A program made the position numbers and the translations under genes. A DNA stretch of 64,000 nucleotides, taken from assembly GCF_937616625.2 (NCBI RefSeq), contig NC_065573.1, forward strand, positions 21,219,001 to 21,283,000, written 5' to 3'. Origin of the DNA: Mercurialis annua (lineage: Eukaryota > Streptophyta > Magnoliopsida > Malpighiales > Euphorbiaceae). Within the stretch, counting starts at the first letter, position 1. Each line of letters begins with the position of its first letter. This document shows, piece after piece, positions 12,401 through 24,955 of this stretch. Below the pieces are notes generated by a model. That model was not told the origin of the DNA and did no database searches. It saw nothing but the letters and a program-made list of their open reading frames with translations.

Positions 12401-15400
12401 CATTAGTTTGATTTTTTTTTGTTTGATTATAAAATATTTTATGAGTTGAATTAAATTTATTATAAAATTATATTATATTTAATATATTTGTCATAATATA
12501 AATTTATGACAAAATCAAGCAAAAATATAAAGTAAAAATTTTCTTACTTTATATAAATTTAGAAAAAAGACTTATATTGTTTGAGTTGAAATAGGAAGGA
12601 CGGAAATGTAATTGTAATAAGTATAGAACCTCACAATAATTCGATCTAAAAGATTTACTATTACACAGTTCTTTTGGTAGTTTGTAGTACTGTAATTTAT
12701 GGAATCATAAACATGTTGGTTGTGTAGATTTATAAAAACATTATTATAGTAGTAATTACAATATATTGTATTAAATTAATTAATAATTTATTTCAAAAAT
12801 ATTGATAAAATTAAAATGTTTGTTCATAAATGGAAAAAAAAAAGGTTTGGCCTATTTTTTGGAGTTATATAACTTAAATATGTGTTTCTGTTGACTTTCT
12901 TCTATGTTAGGATATTATATAGTATAGACATTCAAAGAAATTTCTGAATGCAGGTTCTTGGTATACTCTTTACATCAATTTGTTCACATTCCTTATCCTT
13001 TCGGCCTCTGATATTACCGGAACACGTAATAATTTAATATTTACATAAAACTGTATATTAAAACAGATAGATAAGAATTGCTAATTACCTATGTTCATAG
13101 TTTAACTTGAATTTTGTTTTGTTTTATTTTATAATAGTATAATTTAAACCTTAATTGTCTAATGTATTCCACGTTAGTAATTTTCAAACTTTCTAATTAA
13201 GTATTAAAAGCAAGTTTGATATAATATTGATAGTGCCGAAAAAGCAATGTCAATTTAGATAAGTGTTTAACTCTAAATAGGATGTTTACTATTTGATAAA
13301 TATCTCTAGATTCCTTATTCCAATTAAATTTTATAGTTCAACTTCAATCAAATTAAAAGGTAGCTCTATTCCTACTAATTTGGAGATAATTTAGCTATTT
13401 TTTCCATACTAAATTAGCAACGTTCCGGCCCAAAAACTAAATAGGAGACAATTTAGCTATCTATTCCAATTAGGATTTTAATTGTAATATATATTTAGTG
13501 ATTAGTTAAATAACTAATTAATTAATGACTATAAAACTTTTATTTTAATTAATTAAAAAGGATCATTCTGTAAATTTGCCTGTCCCCCCCCATCCGTACT
13601 TTTATATATAGTATAGATATATTGGTCATGCTCATTTATAGAAATGCAATAATGCACATTTTTTGTTGAGAATTTGTTTTATATCTGCACTCCTCGAGTT
13701 TATGCTGTCAAGCAAACATAAAGATATATGTCATGGACCCATGGTCATTATTGAATAAACAACATTTACTATTAATAGTGTCAATTGCTCTGCATGTCGC
13801 AAGAAGGTCAACTCTACGGAACATTGATGGGACACTTTTCTCTTATGTTTGTGTATTTGAAGATGACTGATCGCAGTATATCACTGACCTTATTTTGCTT
13901 TACTTGTTTCAGGTGACTTGGATTGGCTACCCGAATACAACAGGTTTGCCTACAATTGATTACCGGATTACTGATTCACTAGCAGATCCTCCAGATACAA
14001 AGCAAAAGTGGGTTCTCTGTTTTCAATTTGCTAGTATTTTTAGTTGAACTTTTTTCAGTCCACATGTGATAGTTTTATTCTCTGGCAGGCATGTCGAGGA
14101 GTTAGTTCGATTACCAGACTGCTTCCTTTGTTATACACCATCCCCAGAAGCTGGGCCTGTTTGTCCAACTCCTGCCCTAGCTAATGGCTTTATTACATTT
14201 GGTAGCTTTAATAATCTGGCGAAGGTATTCCTAATGTTTGCAATCAGACAACCACTCAGTTGTCCATTTTAATGGATTCCTATTTTTTTTCCTCCAACTT
14301 TGTGTGTGTGCTCTATCTGATCTCCATTTGGCCTCTTTTTTATTTATTTTTACCAGATAACTCCCAAGGTACTACAAGTTTGGGCCAGGATACTTTGTGC
14401 AGTACCAAACTCTCGTCTTGTGGTAAAATGCAAGCCATTTTGCTGTGATAGTGTTAGGCAGAGATTCCTTACAATGTTGGAGCAGATGGGATTGGAGCCG
14501 TTACGTGTTGATCTTTTGCCTCTAATTCTTCTTAACCATGATCATATGCAAGCATATTCTCTCATGGACATTAGGTATACCAAGCTCTAATTGTCTTCTA
14601 GTGATTACTGCAACTTTATTTCATTCTGGCAACTATTCATTGAAGCCTAGCATGCTACTGCTAATATTCTTTCTGGTTCATCACTGTGATCATATTTTCC
14701 CCTGTTCGTTTTAAAGTGTTAATGCGCATGCATTGCTATCCCTTTTTTACTTGGCCGCAGAATGATACAGCCAATATTCTGACAATTAGGAAACAGTTAG
14801 TTGAACTTCAATTCTTTGAATTTTTACTATATCATCATCTTCATTTTTCCCCATGAATCCGAGCTGGATGCTGAAAAGGAAACTAGAAGTGGGAATCTTA
14901 AAAAAATTAGTGATATCATGTTGACTGTTTTTATTTAATTCAAGTGATGATTTGCGCCATTTTCACTAAGCCTTAATTTATTTTCTTTCAAATGTTCATG
15001 TCCTTTGACAAGCCTAGGAGCAGCCCATTGGGCATGATATAAATGGGCATTAGGTGCTTGTAAGCTGGCTATTGTACTCATACTTGACTGGCGTGGTGAT
15101 GTTTAACTTAATGAACACAGATGTGGAAGAAGTCACCATATGAGTTCTGTAATTGGTTAGTAATTGAATCAAAATGAGATTGAATATGATTATTTCAGGA
15201 GTTAGGTGTGTTAAAGGTTTTAGGGAATAAAATCTTCACAATTCAAGGAGAAGGGTGCTGAGGAAATTGGCAAGATTAATCAAGATTGTGTTTCTTGAAG
15301 GGTGAGAGAGTAGAATGAGAAAGGAAGGGAACCAAAGGCAGAAGGGAGAGGGTTAGAGGAACCTAGCCATGAAACAAATGTTGATTTTATCTTTATGTGG

Positions 15401-17079
15401 AATATCCATCTTTGTTTAAAAGTGTTGAATAACCAATCCACCCAAAAGTTCAAGTTGTTAGGTGAGACTCCAGTAATTGTTTTATTGTCTCTAATACATT
15501 TTCATGCGAATGTCCATTGGACTTGAGGCGTGAACAAAAAATAGACCCATCTTAACTTGTGCTCAAATATTAATCAAATTGGATTTGCCAAGGATCAAAT
15601 TTTAGACCTTTTAATAATATAGGCTCTGATACCATATCAAATAACCAATCTACCCAAATGTTTTAAGCTGTTAGGCGGGACTACAATAGTAATTTTATTA
15701 TCTCTAACAAAAAGTAATAGCTTGTGAATCGGACGTGATATGAAATCTGCACTAAAAAACTTTTGAGTGCAGATTTATTTTCTCCTGCTGGCTCTAGCTT
15801 AAAGCAATGCTTAAGGAATCTAGAAGCAGGATGTTGTTGCTAGATAAAATCTTTAACGTTGTTTCGACTTTTGACGAAAAGATGATTGTTAATTAAAGCT
15901 AGGACGGGTGTTTGCTATTTTTTTTTCTTAGAGGTTTGTTGGCTTGATAAGCTGTATATGAGTAGTAATCTGCAGAACATTAGCTATTTTTGCAGATGTA
16001 AAAACACAGTGTCTTCCTTGCTCTTCAACTTCCTGATAAAAGCTGTCCCGACTTCACGATACATATTGGCTAATTTCTGATTCTTTCTGTATTTTAAATG
16101 TTCTATGTCGTGTCACCACGAGATTGGATGGTCTATGTCGCATTCTTTTTTTCATTTTTTTTTTTCAACAATTAATTTTTATGAAGTGTTTAGTCTAAGG
16201 ATAGACTTCCAGCTATGAGAATTTTGTATATATCATGTAACAGTTACTTTTGCTTTGTGTTTTTTAATGATTCAATCTTTTTCAGCTATCCTAAGTTTAG
16301 ATTTCTTTTTTAAATGTAGTTTGGATACTTTTCCATATGCTGGAACGACAACAACTTGTGAATCTCTCTACATGGGAGTTCCATGTGTTACCATGGCTGG
16401 TTCAGTGCATGCTCATAATGTTGGTGTTTCACTTCTCAGTAAAGTTGGTAAGGGATCTTTATTTTTACGACTTGTAATGCTTGTCTGAGTATTGTAATTG
16501 GTTTGATTCATTCATTTCATATATATATATATATATCCCAATCAGTTTTTTTTCTGTGTACATATATATTCTAAACCACCGAGTTGAAAGCTCTTTTTTT
16601 AGCCTCTTAAAACATCATGAACTTCTAACTGTAATGCAGGTTTGAAACATCTGAGCGCTGAAAATGAAGATGAGTATGTTAAAGTGGCATTGCAGCTTGC
16701 TTCAGACATACCAGCACTTTCAAACTTAAGGATGAGTCTTAGGGATCTTATGTCTAAGTCTCCTGTATGTGACGGATCAAAATTTACTCATGGTTTGGAG
16801 TCGGCATACAGGAATATATGGCATAGATATTGCAGAGACGATGTTCCATTTTTGAAGCGCGCGGAGCTGCTAGAACAGCTGGAGTTCCCTGAGATGGCAC
16901 CCATTAAAAACTTTGAGTCAACAAGTATTGGATTCTCAGTTGAGAGCACTGTTGAATCTGTCAAGTCGAATGGTTTTAGTATAGTCTCGTCATCGATGGG
17001 GAACCACTCTTCTGAAGAAAATGCAAGTCAGAGTGCGAATCAGTTAAATCATACCACAAATTCAGACAAGCCAAGTTGA
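6446..17079 (+). CDS. SPY: SPINDLY, nucleocytoplasmic protein O-fucosyltransferase (GT41-type)
   Basis: Coding exons: 6446-6862, 7455-7616, 7715-7890, 7995-8070, 8346-8474, 8683-8802, 8895-8963, 9046-9127, 9492-9586, 10132-10196, 10816-11014, 11547-11741, 13913-14007, 14089-14224, 14357-14574, 16320-16447 and 16640-17079. They sum to 2,802 nt (933 aa), close to Arabidopsis SPY (about 914 aa). The ATG abuts the intron-1 acceptor (TGCAG|ATG). A low-complexity N-terminus is followed by tandem TPRs (about residues 50-460, e.g. [35 protein letters not shown]) and the GT41 catalytic region ([71 protein letters not shown]). In this family SPY O-fucosylates DELLA repressors and other nuclear proteins, restraining gibberellin signalling. 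No frameshift or missing exon is seen. Introns 13 and 16 carry transposon insertions. Phases all agree; single borders remain predictions. Confidence 0.95.
12162..13617 (-). mobile_element. Helitron-like insertion in SPINDLY intron 13
   Basis: Read on the minus strand it starts TCTATACTATATATAAAAG (13617 leftwards) and ends with a hairpin (ACGTGC-ATA-GCACGT, about 12174-12188) then CTAG next to T at 12162. TC start, 3' hairpin and CTRR end between A and T are Helitron hallmarks. It carries no ORF and is AT-rich. It is bounded by a perfect 26-bp direct repeat (12136-12161 and 13618-13643), which is not expected of Helitrons. It accounts for most of this 2.2-kb intron. Confidence 0.7.
15423..15709 (-). 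mobile_element. TRIM retrotransposon in SPINDLY intron 16
   Basis: Terminal repeats of 75-76 bp (15423-15498 and 15635-15709) surround about 136 bp. On the minus strand the 5' LTR starts TGTTAGAGATAATAAAATTA and is followed directly by a primer-binding site TGGTATCAGAGCC (15622-15634), complementary to initiator tRNA-Met. The whole is flanked by AAAAG on both sides (15418-15422 and 15710-15714), a 5-bp target duplication. It has no ORF. The two LTRs have diverged noticeably, so the insertion is old. The element lies antisense to SPINDLY. Confidence 0.88.
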
Positions 17080-18276
17080 AATTGGAATTGGCCTAATGTA
17101 CGTGTAAGCTATAGAGGGAATTGCTTGTGGTAAGCTTTGGGTATGGACTCAGCTGGCAGAAAGCCGTCTCTGAAGCTTGTCGGAGCATTGATAGACAGGC
17201 TCTTGTGTGTATAATATTGTGATTGTTTCCTGCGAAGGGACGATTCCTTTATCGGGGTCAAATTTTTTAGGGAAAGAGTGTTGAATATAGCTAGTATTTG
17301 CAATTGTTGTTGGTACCAGAGAATTATAGGTAACTGGAAAGAGATGATCACTGAATTGTTTCAAACAGTTTGATGCATCACAATTTTTCCCCTAGGTTTA
17401 TAGGAGCTAGTGTTGGCTTGTAAATTCTAAGTGGTGTTATTTTAAAAATATTATTGGGTAGATCATGAGTATAGAGTTAGTACATGTATAACAAGCAGTG
17501 TGGTCTCGCTAACAATGAATATGATTTAATGGAATTTATAATTCACATTAGTTACTGATACAGCTCTTCTATTTTTACTCTTTACACATCATTTCTGTGA
17601 CTGATCTGTGACGTCCTATCTCAATCTCTTCTCTTTTTCACATTAATTGGAAAGCGAACCACAAATGAAATAATATTGGAGATCAAATGAACTAGTATTA
17701 AAGATCATGATTAAAATGATTAAATGGATCCTCCGGCCTGGGCAGATAAATCCAAAAGGAAACGTATGCGGTAGCTTGTAAACAAACTTCTCCACCTGAT
17801 ATCAACATCTGGGACACTTTCTGAATAATAAGGGGCGGAGGGGTACCATTTTTCTGTCTTGCCATACAGGACTACCATTGCATAGTAACCTGTCAATGAT
17901 GGGAAAGCAGGACACCTGGCTGATTGCATAAAAGCAACTAATTACTTGAAATTTAGTTAGTTCGATAACAAAAACTTGAAATTTAGTTCAATGACATTTG
18001 CTTGTTCATGAATAGAAAGATTTTTGTTTGAAAAGACCTATTACAAGGGACTATTATCAGAATAATAGGCAGTAGCAGAATAGCCAAAATCTGAGGACGA
18101 AGAAGATTAGCGTACGGGGGCCTATAATCCCTCTTCTAAATGTTTCTCTTTTGCTTCTACATGCATGCCGTTCAGTTCAATTACATCAGCTCATATTTCT
18201 CAATACAAAACACTCTGCAGTCCTGCAGGAAGTAGTTTGCCGCTGATGGGATTTTTTTCCTCGAATAGAACCAAAT
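17080..18276. other. 3'UTRs and spacer between convergent SPINDLY and cyclophilin genes
   Basis: SPINDLY stops at 17079 and the cyclophilin stop lies at 18277 on the other strand, so both 3'UTRs fall here. I see no additional gene. ORFs on the minus strand at 17109-17364 and 17720-17929 are short, lack recognisable homology and look like chance. Confidence 0.7.
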
Positions 18277-20127
18277 TTAGTCGTTGACTGATGTTCTTAA
18301 AATCTTCACGTCATGGATAGGCCTGTGATAACAGAAGGAAAAAAAACCTAAAAATATGTTTCATCTAACTAATTCAACACCAAGTAATATTGGAAAGAAG
18401 GTTGAAAGAAACTACATTGAAAAATGTATAGGTGCAAGTACAGTTACCATGAAGAGACATGAACAATAATGAGCAAAGACAAAGATTCTAAGTTCTTTAA
18501 ACTAAACGGATTCATCTTGTTACCAAAATGACCAGTTGAAAGTGTGTTCAAGGCTCATTCTCTAATTTATAGGTAGGATTAGGGAATATTTAAGTTAAAT
18601 TTGAATTCCCTTCTAAAAGATGTAATTATATAAAACATTTTACATTTACCAATCCCAATAGCTCTAATATTGGAATCCTTGAAGTACTTACCTATCGTTG
18701 TTGTCAGTTTGGACGCTGCCAAGTCTTTTGATTACTTCCATTCCTTGACAAACTCTACCGAAAATGGTATGTTTTCCTGAAAAATAAGCAAGACCTTGTG
18801 AAATTAATGCCAAATCAACAGGCGACTAAAAAATGAAGGGTAAGAGGTGGATAAGAATTACAACGCTGTAGCAACATTGAAGGCGCAAACTCTTTATCCT
18901 ATAATTGCAATTTTGAGTTTAATTTTTTTAGCATTATGCCCTCAAGAGTATAATTGGAGCTTCAAAATACATTCAGAAATCTAATATTTAACTGTTTGTC
19001 ACTCTTGCTAAGGCTATTTAATTAGCAAGTTTTACTCCACCAATTAGGTCCAGATTGAGCTGAAGGTTTGATTGACGAACAATTTCATAAAGTTTAACTG
19101 TGTTACTGTGTATACAACAAGTTGTGCTAACTTTCACAAAAATCAGCATTTTAGAAATGTCACAATTCGCCAACATGTATCCAACTCTCAAGCATACATC
19201 ATCATCAAGTTATCATGCAAATAACTGCTTATAACATGAAATGTAAACATTATAGAAAAACCAAGAAAGCAGTAAACAGAAATTAAATAAAGGAGACATT
19301 ACCATCTAATGACGGAGTTGGCGACAAAGTAATGAAGAACTGGCTTCCATTGGTATCTGGACCAGCATTCGCCATGGATAAAATGCCAGCTCCAGTATGC
19401 TTCAATTCAGGCTTTATCTCATCCTCAAACTTTGCACTGAAACACAATACAACAACCGAATAATCCACGTCACTCACGGAATCAGAGCACTACTTTCTCA
19501 AACAACAAAAAGAGAGCAAACATATACTTCCTAGATGTTAAAGAAATTCAAAGGTAAACACTTAATCAATTCGTCACAGTAACCCGAACAACAATAGAAT
19601 AATATAGTAGCAAATTTTTAATAGCTAGGCTAATGAAAACACTAACCCATATATAGATTGTCCTCCTCTTCCGGTGCCGGTCGGATCACCTCCTTGCACT
19701 ATAAAATCCTGTAACAAAATCAAACCAACATTCACCATGACAATTTCTTTATAAAACCCTTTAATTGCAATAAAAGAAAAATAACAAATTTGTAACTAAA
19801 TACCTTAATAATTCGATGGAATTTCACATTATTATAAGAACCCCTGCGAGATAGTTCAAGAAAGTTCCTACAAGTTTTTGGTGCATGCTTGTTGTATAGC
19901 TGTCACACATATTCAATCAACAGGAAAAAAAACAAGGGTTTTAGTGGGTTTTTCAAAAGGTAAATGCTTTTCGAGTGTATTTTTCTTTTCTAGAAAATAT
20001 TTTCCTGGCAACCAAACAGAAACTAATGCGAAAAAGAAAAGAAACAAGAGAGTACCTCAACTGTGAAATTGCCCATGGAAGTTTCTAGAGTGACCTCAGG
20101 AGCTCCTCCTTCTGAACTTGCCAACAT
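18277..20127 (-). CDS. CYP18-2: Cyclophilin-type peptidyl-prolyl isomerase, CYP18-2/PPIL1 type
   Basis: Six exons on the minus strand: 20127-20056, 19899-19804, 19708-19647, 19436-19303, 18776-18692 and 18322-18277. They total 495 nt (164 aa), the same length as Arabidopsis CYP18-2. Motifs in order: [88 protein letters not shown] and a C-terminal IHDVKILR. Catalytic-core residues (FHR arginine, F and Q of FIVQGG, QFFIT) are present. The tryptophan that binds cyclosporin in human CypA (…WLDGKH) is serine here. PPIL1-type cyclophilins join the spliceosome by binding SKIP/SNW1; that role is from family knowledge. Single-domain, without a transit peptide, so cytosolic/nuclear. Confidence 0.95.
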
Positions 20128-20852
20128 TTTTTTGAACTCAGGCCACCGCCAATCAGTTGCTTCCTCTTCTGCTGCGATTTATTTTAGTATAACAGTGGCG
20201 AATTGGGTCGCATTTTCTCTGTATTTATTTCTCGGTTAAAGTACTAAAATATTCGTGAAGCTTATCGTAACGTACAAGTTTGTCCCTATTTATTTTAAAT
20301 ATTTCCAGTTGAATTCTGCTATCAAATTTTAGTTGTAGTTCAAAACAAAACTATAATTCTATCCTAGTATTTTTGTTAATAAATAAAAATATTTTTTTTA
20401 TGTGATGTTGTTCACTATTTATAAATTTATATATTGCTTTTATTATGTAAATATTTTATAAAAAAATTCAACTTTTATTTATATTCTCCTAAAATATAAA
20501 GTGGTAATTTCCCAAAATATATGTTTTGGCATTTTATTTACAACTTTACATTGCAAGTTTTGACTTTTCTTTTCTGACTTTTTTCATTTACGAAAAATAT
20601 TTTTTTTTAATTTTAAAAATACCTTTTTCGATTTTCAATTTCGGTTTTTGGTTTTTTTGGTTCGGTCAACCAAACCGACCGAACCGACCAGCAGTTTTTT
20701 TATATAGTGTAAGATTAGTGTATATATAGTGTTAATTTTTATTTTTAATAGATTTTTTTCCTGGAATTTTTTATTTTCTTTTTTATAGTGTAACAATAGT
20801 GTATATATACTGTTTTTATGGTGTTTATATAGTGTAAAATTAGTGTATATAT
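20128..20852. other. Upstream region of the cyclophilin gene, AT-rich
   Basis: The cyclophilin promoter should lie here on the minus strand; no clear TATA box could be assigned. A homopurine/pyrimidine stretch with repeated CCGACCGAAC occurs near 20666-20692, and TAGTGTATATATAGTGT-type text from about 20700 on. No gene is supported. Confidence 0.5.
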
Positions 20853-20907
20853 AGTGTATAAGTAGTGTATAAGTAGTGTATAAGTGGTGTATAAGTAGTG
20901 TATTTAT
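20853..20907. repeat. 11-bp tandem repeat AGTGTATAAGT x5
   Basis: Five consecutive copies, the fourth starting with G and the last ending TTTAT. Related TAGTGTATATA text extends upstream to about 20700. Confidence 0.9.
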
Positions 20908-20933
20908 GCATTTTGTAGTGTTTTTTGTGGTTT

Positions 20934-20993
20934 AACACTGCAAATACACCATAAACACTGCAAATACACCATAAACATTGTAAATGCACCATA
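20934..20993. repeat. 20-bp tandem repeat x3
   Basis: Three copies of AACACTGCAAATACACCATA, the third with three substitutions. On the reverse strand it reads TATGGTGTATTTGCAGTGTT, loosely echoing the AGTGTAT repeats to its left, so the two arrays form an imperfect inverted arrangement. Confidence 0.88.
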
Positions 20994-21286
20994 AATATAC
21001 TAAAAACGGCAGAAATACATCATTAATACACCAAAAATACACTAAAACGTAAAGATATTATAAAATTATTACAAATGCACCATAAATTAATATTTTCTTT
21101 ACAAAATCAGTAGCGATAAACAAATTTATGAATAAGAGAAGACAAAATAAATAATTATATGAATAATAGAACAATTTTATAAACAAAAAATTATAGATCT
21201 ACAATAATTTATTTATAAAATATTTAAATCATTAAAAAAACCTAAAAAATCACACAAATCTAAAAACAAGTCGAGAAATCCATAGC

Positions 21287-21430
21287 GCGAACGGAAAAGA
21301 CGAACGGACTAGCGCGAACGGACTAGCGCGAACGGAAAAACGACCGGAAACGACGAGAAATCCATCGGAAGTAGACGAACGGAAGCGCGACCGGAAAGAC
21401 GAACGGAAAAGACGAACGGAAAAATAATCG
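21287..21430. repeat. Degenerate GCGAACGGA/GACGAACGGA repeat, then a GA-rich tract
   Basis: About ten copies of GCGCGAACGGACTA, GACGAACGGAAAA or GACCGGAAA occur in a row, giving a CG-rich island in AT-rich surroundings. An AG-rich tract follows (about 21455-21517). No ORF is seen. Confidence 0.8.
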
Positions 21431-23550
21431 GAGGAGATAAACTGAAAATCAAATGAAAAAGAAGAAGAAAAGAAGAGAGAAAAAAGAGAGAGGAGAGAGA
21501 GAAGAGAGAGAGAAAAAATGTGGTTATGTAAAAATTTAACCTAAAATAAGATAAGCCTTCTTTATTGTAATACCCCGTATTATTTGTTAGTATTTATTTT
21601 CGCGCGTGTCCAATTTTAATTAATTAGGACCTCGAAAATAGTTATTAAATTCACGAGATGAATTTATAAGTGTGAAAATATGACTTGGAGTGTGATTTGT
21701 CTTAAGTTTGACTTTTGGCAATTTTATGTGTTAAATGTGAATTTTGCGATTTTACGCTAAAAACCGTCAAAATAATTATTTTAATTATTTTAAAGGCCTA
21801 AAAATATTTTAATTCAGCCCATATGTTATGATTTAATGTTTTTGAATATTTAAGAAATTTAAATTTATTTTTCCATAGAGTCCGATTTATTTACAAGAAT
21901 GCCATAATGACAAACTTGTAAATAAACCAAACATGAAACTAATATCTAGACATTTCCATAAGCAATCTTGATGCACAAGTAACTTACTCATCTTCTTCAA
22001 TTCTCTAGCATAATTCTATTCTCCATTGTTGTGTGGGTGCCAAAGCTCTCAATTAAAAAAATAAAACACAAGTCCTAGATTGTTAACTTTTCTCACCAAA
22101 TTTTCTTAACAAAAAACGTTGCAATTTTCCCGTAGAGCATTAATCTATCTTTGCATGTTGGATCAAGGTGAATTTCAAAGCTCAAATCTTAACTTTTATT
22201 TGCTGATGTTGAATGAACCATAGATACATGCTTAGGATGATTAAAACTTGTTGTTTAATGGTTGATTAGTTGGTTTTAATTGCTAGTTTGATGAGTTTCG
22301 GTTTTTAAATAATTTTTCCGTGAAATTAAATTAATTATTTAAATTTTCTGGGCTGATCTAAATGGTGAGGTTAAAATATGCTTTAAAGTGTGATTTTTTG
22401 GATTAAGAATGTTAAACATTTCGGGTATTAATTTAATAGTTTGGAGTTCGATTTTTAATAGTTTTAAAGGCTTAAAAATCACTTAAAAAGGGTAAATAAA
22501 TGGATTTTAAATTTCTGGAAATAAATTGGTTTATGTTTGAGTTAGATGTTGGGTTGATGGTGAATAAATGTTTAATGGTGAATTTTTAATGGTTTGTTAA
22601 TCGGGTTTAATTTTTAATAATTGTTTATTCGGTAAAAATTGTTTAAAAAGGGTATTTTCGTCATTTTAATTTCTGGACAGAAATTATTCATGAAAAATGT
22701 ATGAAAATATATATGTTTATTATTTATCAAATTTAATTGATTTAATTGAGGTGTTTTGACGGATTAATAATCGGTTTTGATTATTAATGGTTATTTCGGT
22801 TTTAATTGTTAAAATTATGAAAAATAATTTATTTTAATTTTGAGGCTGCTGTTTTCAAAATATTAAATAAAAATATGTATTGGTTGATTTTTGGTTGATT
22901 AAAATTGTGTAAAAATGATTTTTGAACGTTTTAACGGTTTTTAAAGCTCATCGGAGCTTGACCGGAATCCGGTGACCGGAATTTGGTGACCGGAGTGATC
23001 AAAACATAAATGGGATTCTGAGTTTGAGAGTTGATGATTTATTGAATTTGGTTGGGTTTGGACTTGATTGTCAAAATTTAAAGTTTAGGGGTTAAAATGT
23101 ATTTTTTGTAAAAATAAAGGACCAACCTGTAATTTAACCATATTTCCAGATTATTGATGTATATAATCTGATGTGAAATGATTTTGATAATTTTTGAAAG
23201 AATTGGATATGTTTGCCGAAAACTAGAGTTTTTGAGTTAAATTGTATTTTTCTAAAAATTGAGGGGTTACATGGTATGTTAGCCAAAAATTCCAGATTAT
23301 GTAAGTTAATAATCTGAGATAAAATGATTTTGTCGATTTTGAAATTAATTGATTTACGAAAGGACCTAAACGGTCAATTTTGAAAAGTTTAAGGGTATTT
23401 TGGTATTTTGACCAAAAATAGAATTTAAGCTAATATGGGGCTGTTTTAATATATTTAAATAAATAACCTTGAAGTGGAAAGTATTATTCTATATAAAGAA
23501 ATATATTTTATATATTAAAGTATATTTATGAAAAATGATGAAATATTTAA

Positions 23551-23922
23551 GGCTTATCCCCTTAAAATCCCCCCACTTTTTACCCTCAATTCGTTTGCAC
23601 CCTCACGTTGTAAAACCACCAAATATACCCAGATTACGACCTTTCACTTTCAATTGTACCCTCAAACATTAAATTGACCTCTTTTCACTTGAAAAATATT
23701 CAAATCAATACTTTAAATTTTAGCATATATTTTAAAATAGGACTTAATATTTTATTAAAAACAAAAATAAACCTATTTTTTCAAGTAAAAAGAGATCAAT
23801 TTAATGCTTGAGGGTGTAATTGAAAGTGAAAGGTCGTAATTTGGGTGTATTTGGTGGTTTTGCAACGTGAGGGTGCAAATGGATTGGGGGTAAAAGGTGA
23901 GGGGTTTTTAAGGGGATAAGCC
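23551..23922. mobile_element. Mutator-like MITE, 372 bp, 9-bp target duplication
   Basis: Near-perfect long inverted repeats: both ends read GGCTTATCCCCTTAAAA on their own strand and the arms pair for about 150 bp. AATATTTAA flanks both sides (23542-23550 and 23923-23931). The end sequence resembles that of the 4926-5428 element. It is inserted in the solo LTR. Confidence 0.93.
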
Positions 23923-24436
23923 AATATTTAAATGGGTATTTATGAAAAATGGTTTTATGTGCAAAAAGAGATAGGTAAAGAAAAATTACATGAATAAAAT
24001 AAGTTATGAACTTATTAAATAAGAAATTATTTGGAGGTTAGAATTAATTAATTAAATTAAATTAAGATGGTATAGAGTTAATTCCGTCGTTATGATTTTA
24101 TTAATTAAGAGAATTAATATTTTGATCCTAACTAGATTCGACAAGTTGTCGAGCTATCGGGTCGGAGGACCAAGGGAATTAAAGGAGTTTATCTTAAGGA
24201 GCATTGACGGAGCAATACCGTAGTTAAACGGTTTCTGTGAGTACATGTTTTTACATTTCGGTATTCGTAAAGTCTCATATTTTAACATACTGTGTGATAT
24301 ATGTGTTGCGGTGTTATATGTTTACATGCCTTGTATGGATGTATGTTTTATGTATATACTATATGTATATATTATTTTGATATACAAATGTACACACATA
24401 GTTTTGAGAATTATTATGTATTTGCTTATGCTTGAT

Positions 24437-24955
24437 TGTGTGTGTGTTACATCGGTTGGCTGTGCTATCGATGTCAGGATTGTGTGTGTGTGTTACATCG
24501 GTTGGCTGTGCTATCGATGTCAGGATTGTGTGTGTGTGTTACATCGGTTGGCTGTGCTATCGATGTCAGGATTGTGTGTGCGTTACATCGGTTGGCCGTG
24601 CTATCGATGTCAGGATTATGTGTGTGTGTTACATCGGTTGGCTGTGCTATCGATGTCAGGATTGTGTGTTACATCGGTTGGCTGTGCTATCGATGTCAGG
24701 ATTGTGTGTGTGTATTACATCGGTTGGCTGTGCTATCGATGTCAGGATTGTGTGTTACATCGATTGGCTGTGTTTATCGATGTCAGGATTGTGTGTGTGT
24801 GTGTATTACATCGGTTGGTTGTGCTATCGATGTCAGGATTGTGTGTTACATCGGTTGGCTGTGCTATCGATGTCAGGATTGTGTGTGTTACATCGGTTGG
24901 CTGTGCTATCGATGTCAGGTGATTATGGTTGATCGGTTGGCTGTGCTATCGGTCC
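24437..24955. repeat. Minisatellite of 11 complete and 1 degenerate units in the solo LTR
   Basis: A conserved 30-base core (ACATCGGTTGGCTGTGCTAT followed by CGATGTCAGG) is separated by a variable (TG)n linker, giving units of about 40-52 bp. Unit 8 (GATTGG, TTTATCG) and the last unit are diverged. The three overlapping open frames across it (24245-24960) are by-products of the repeat and not genes. Confidence 0.95.
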
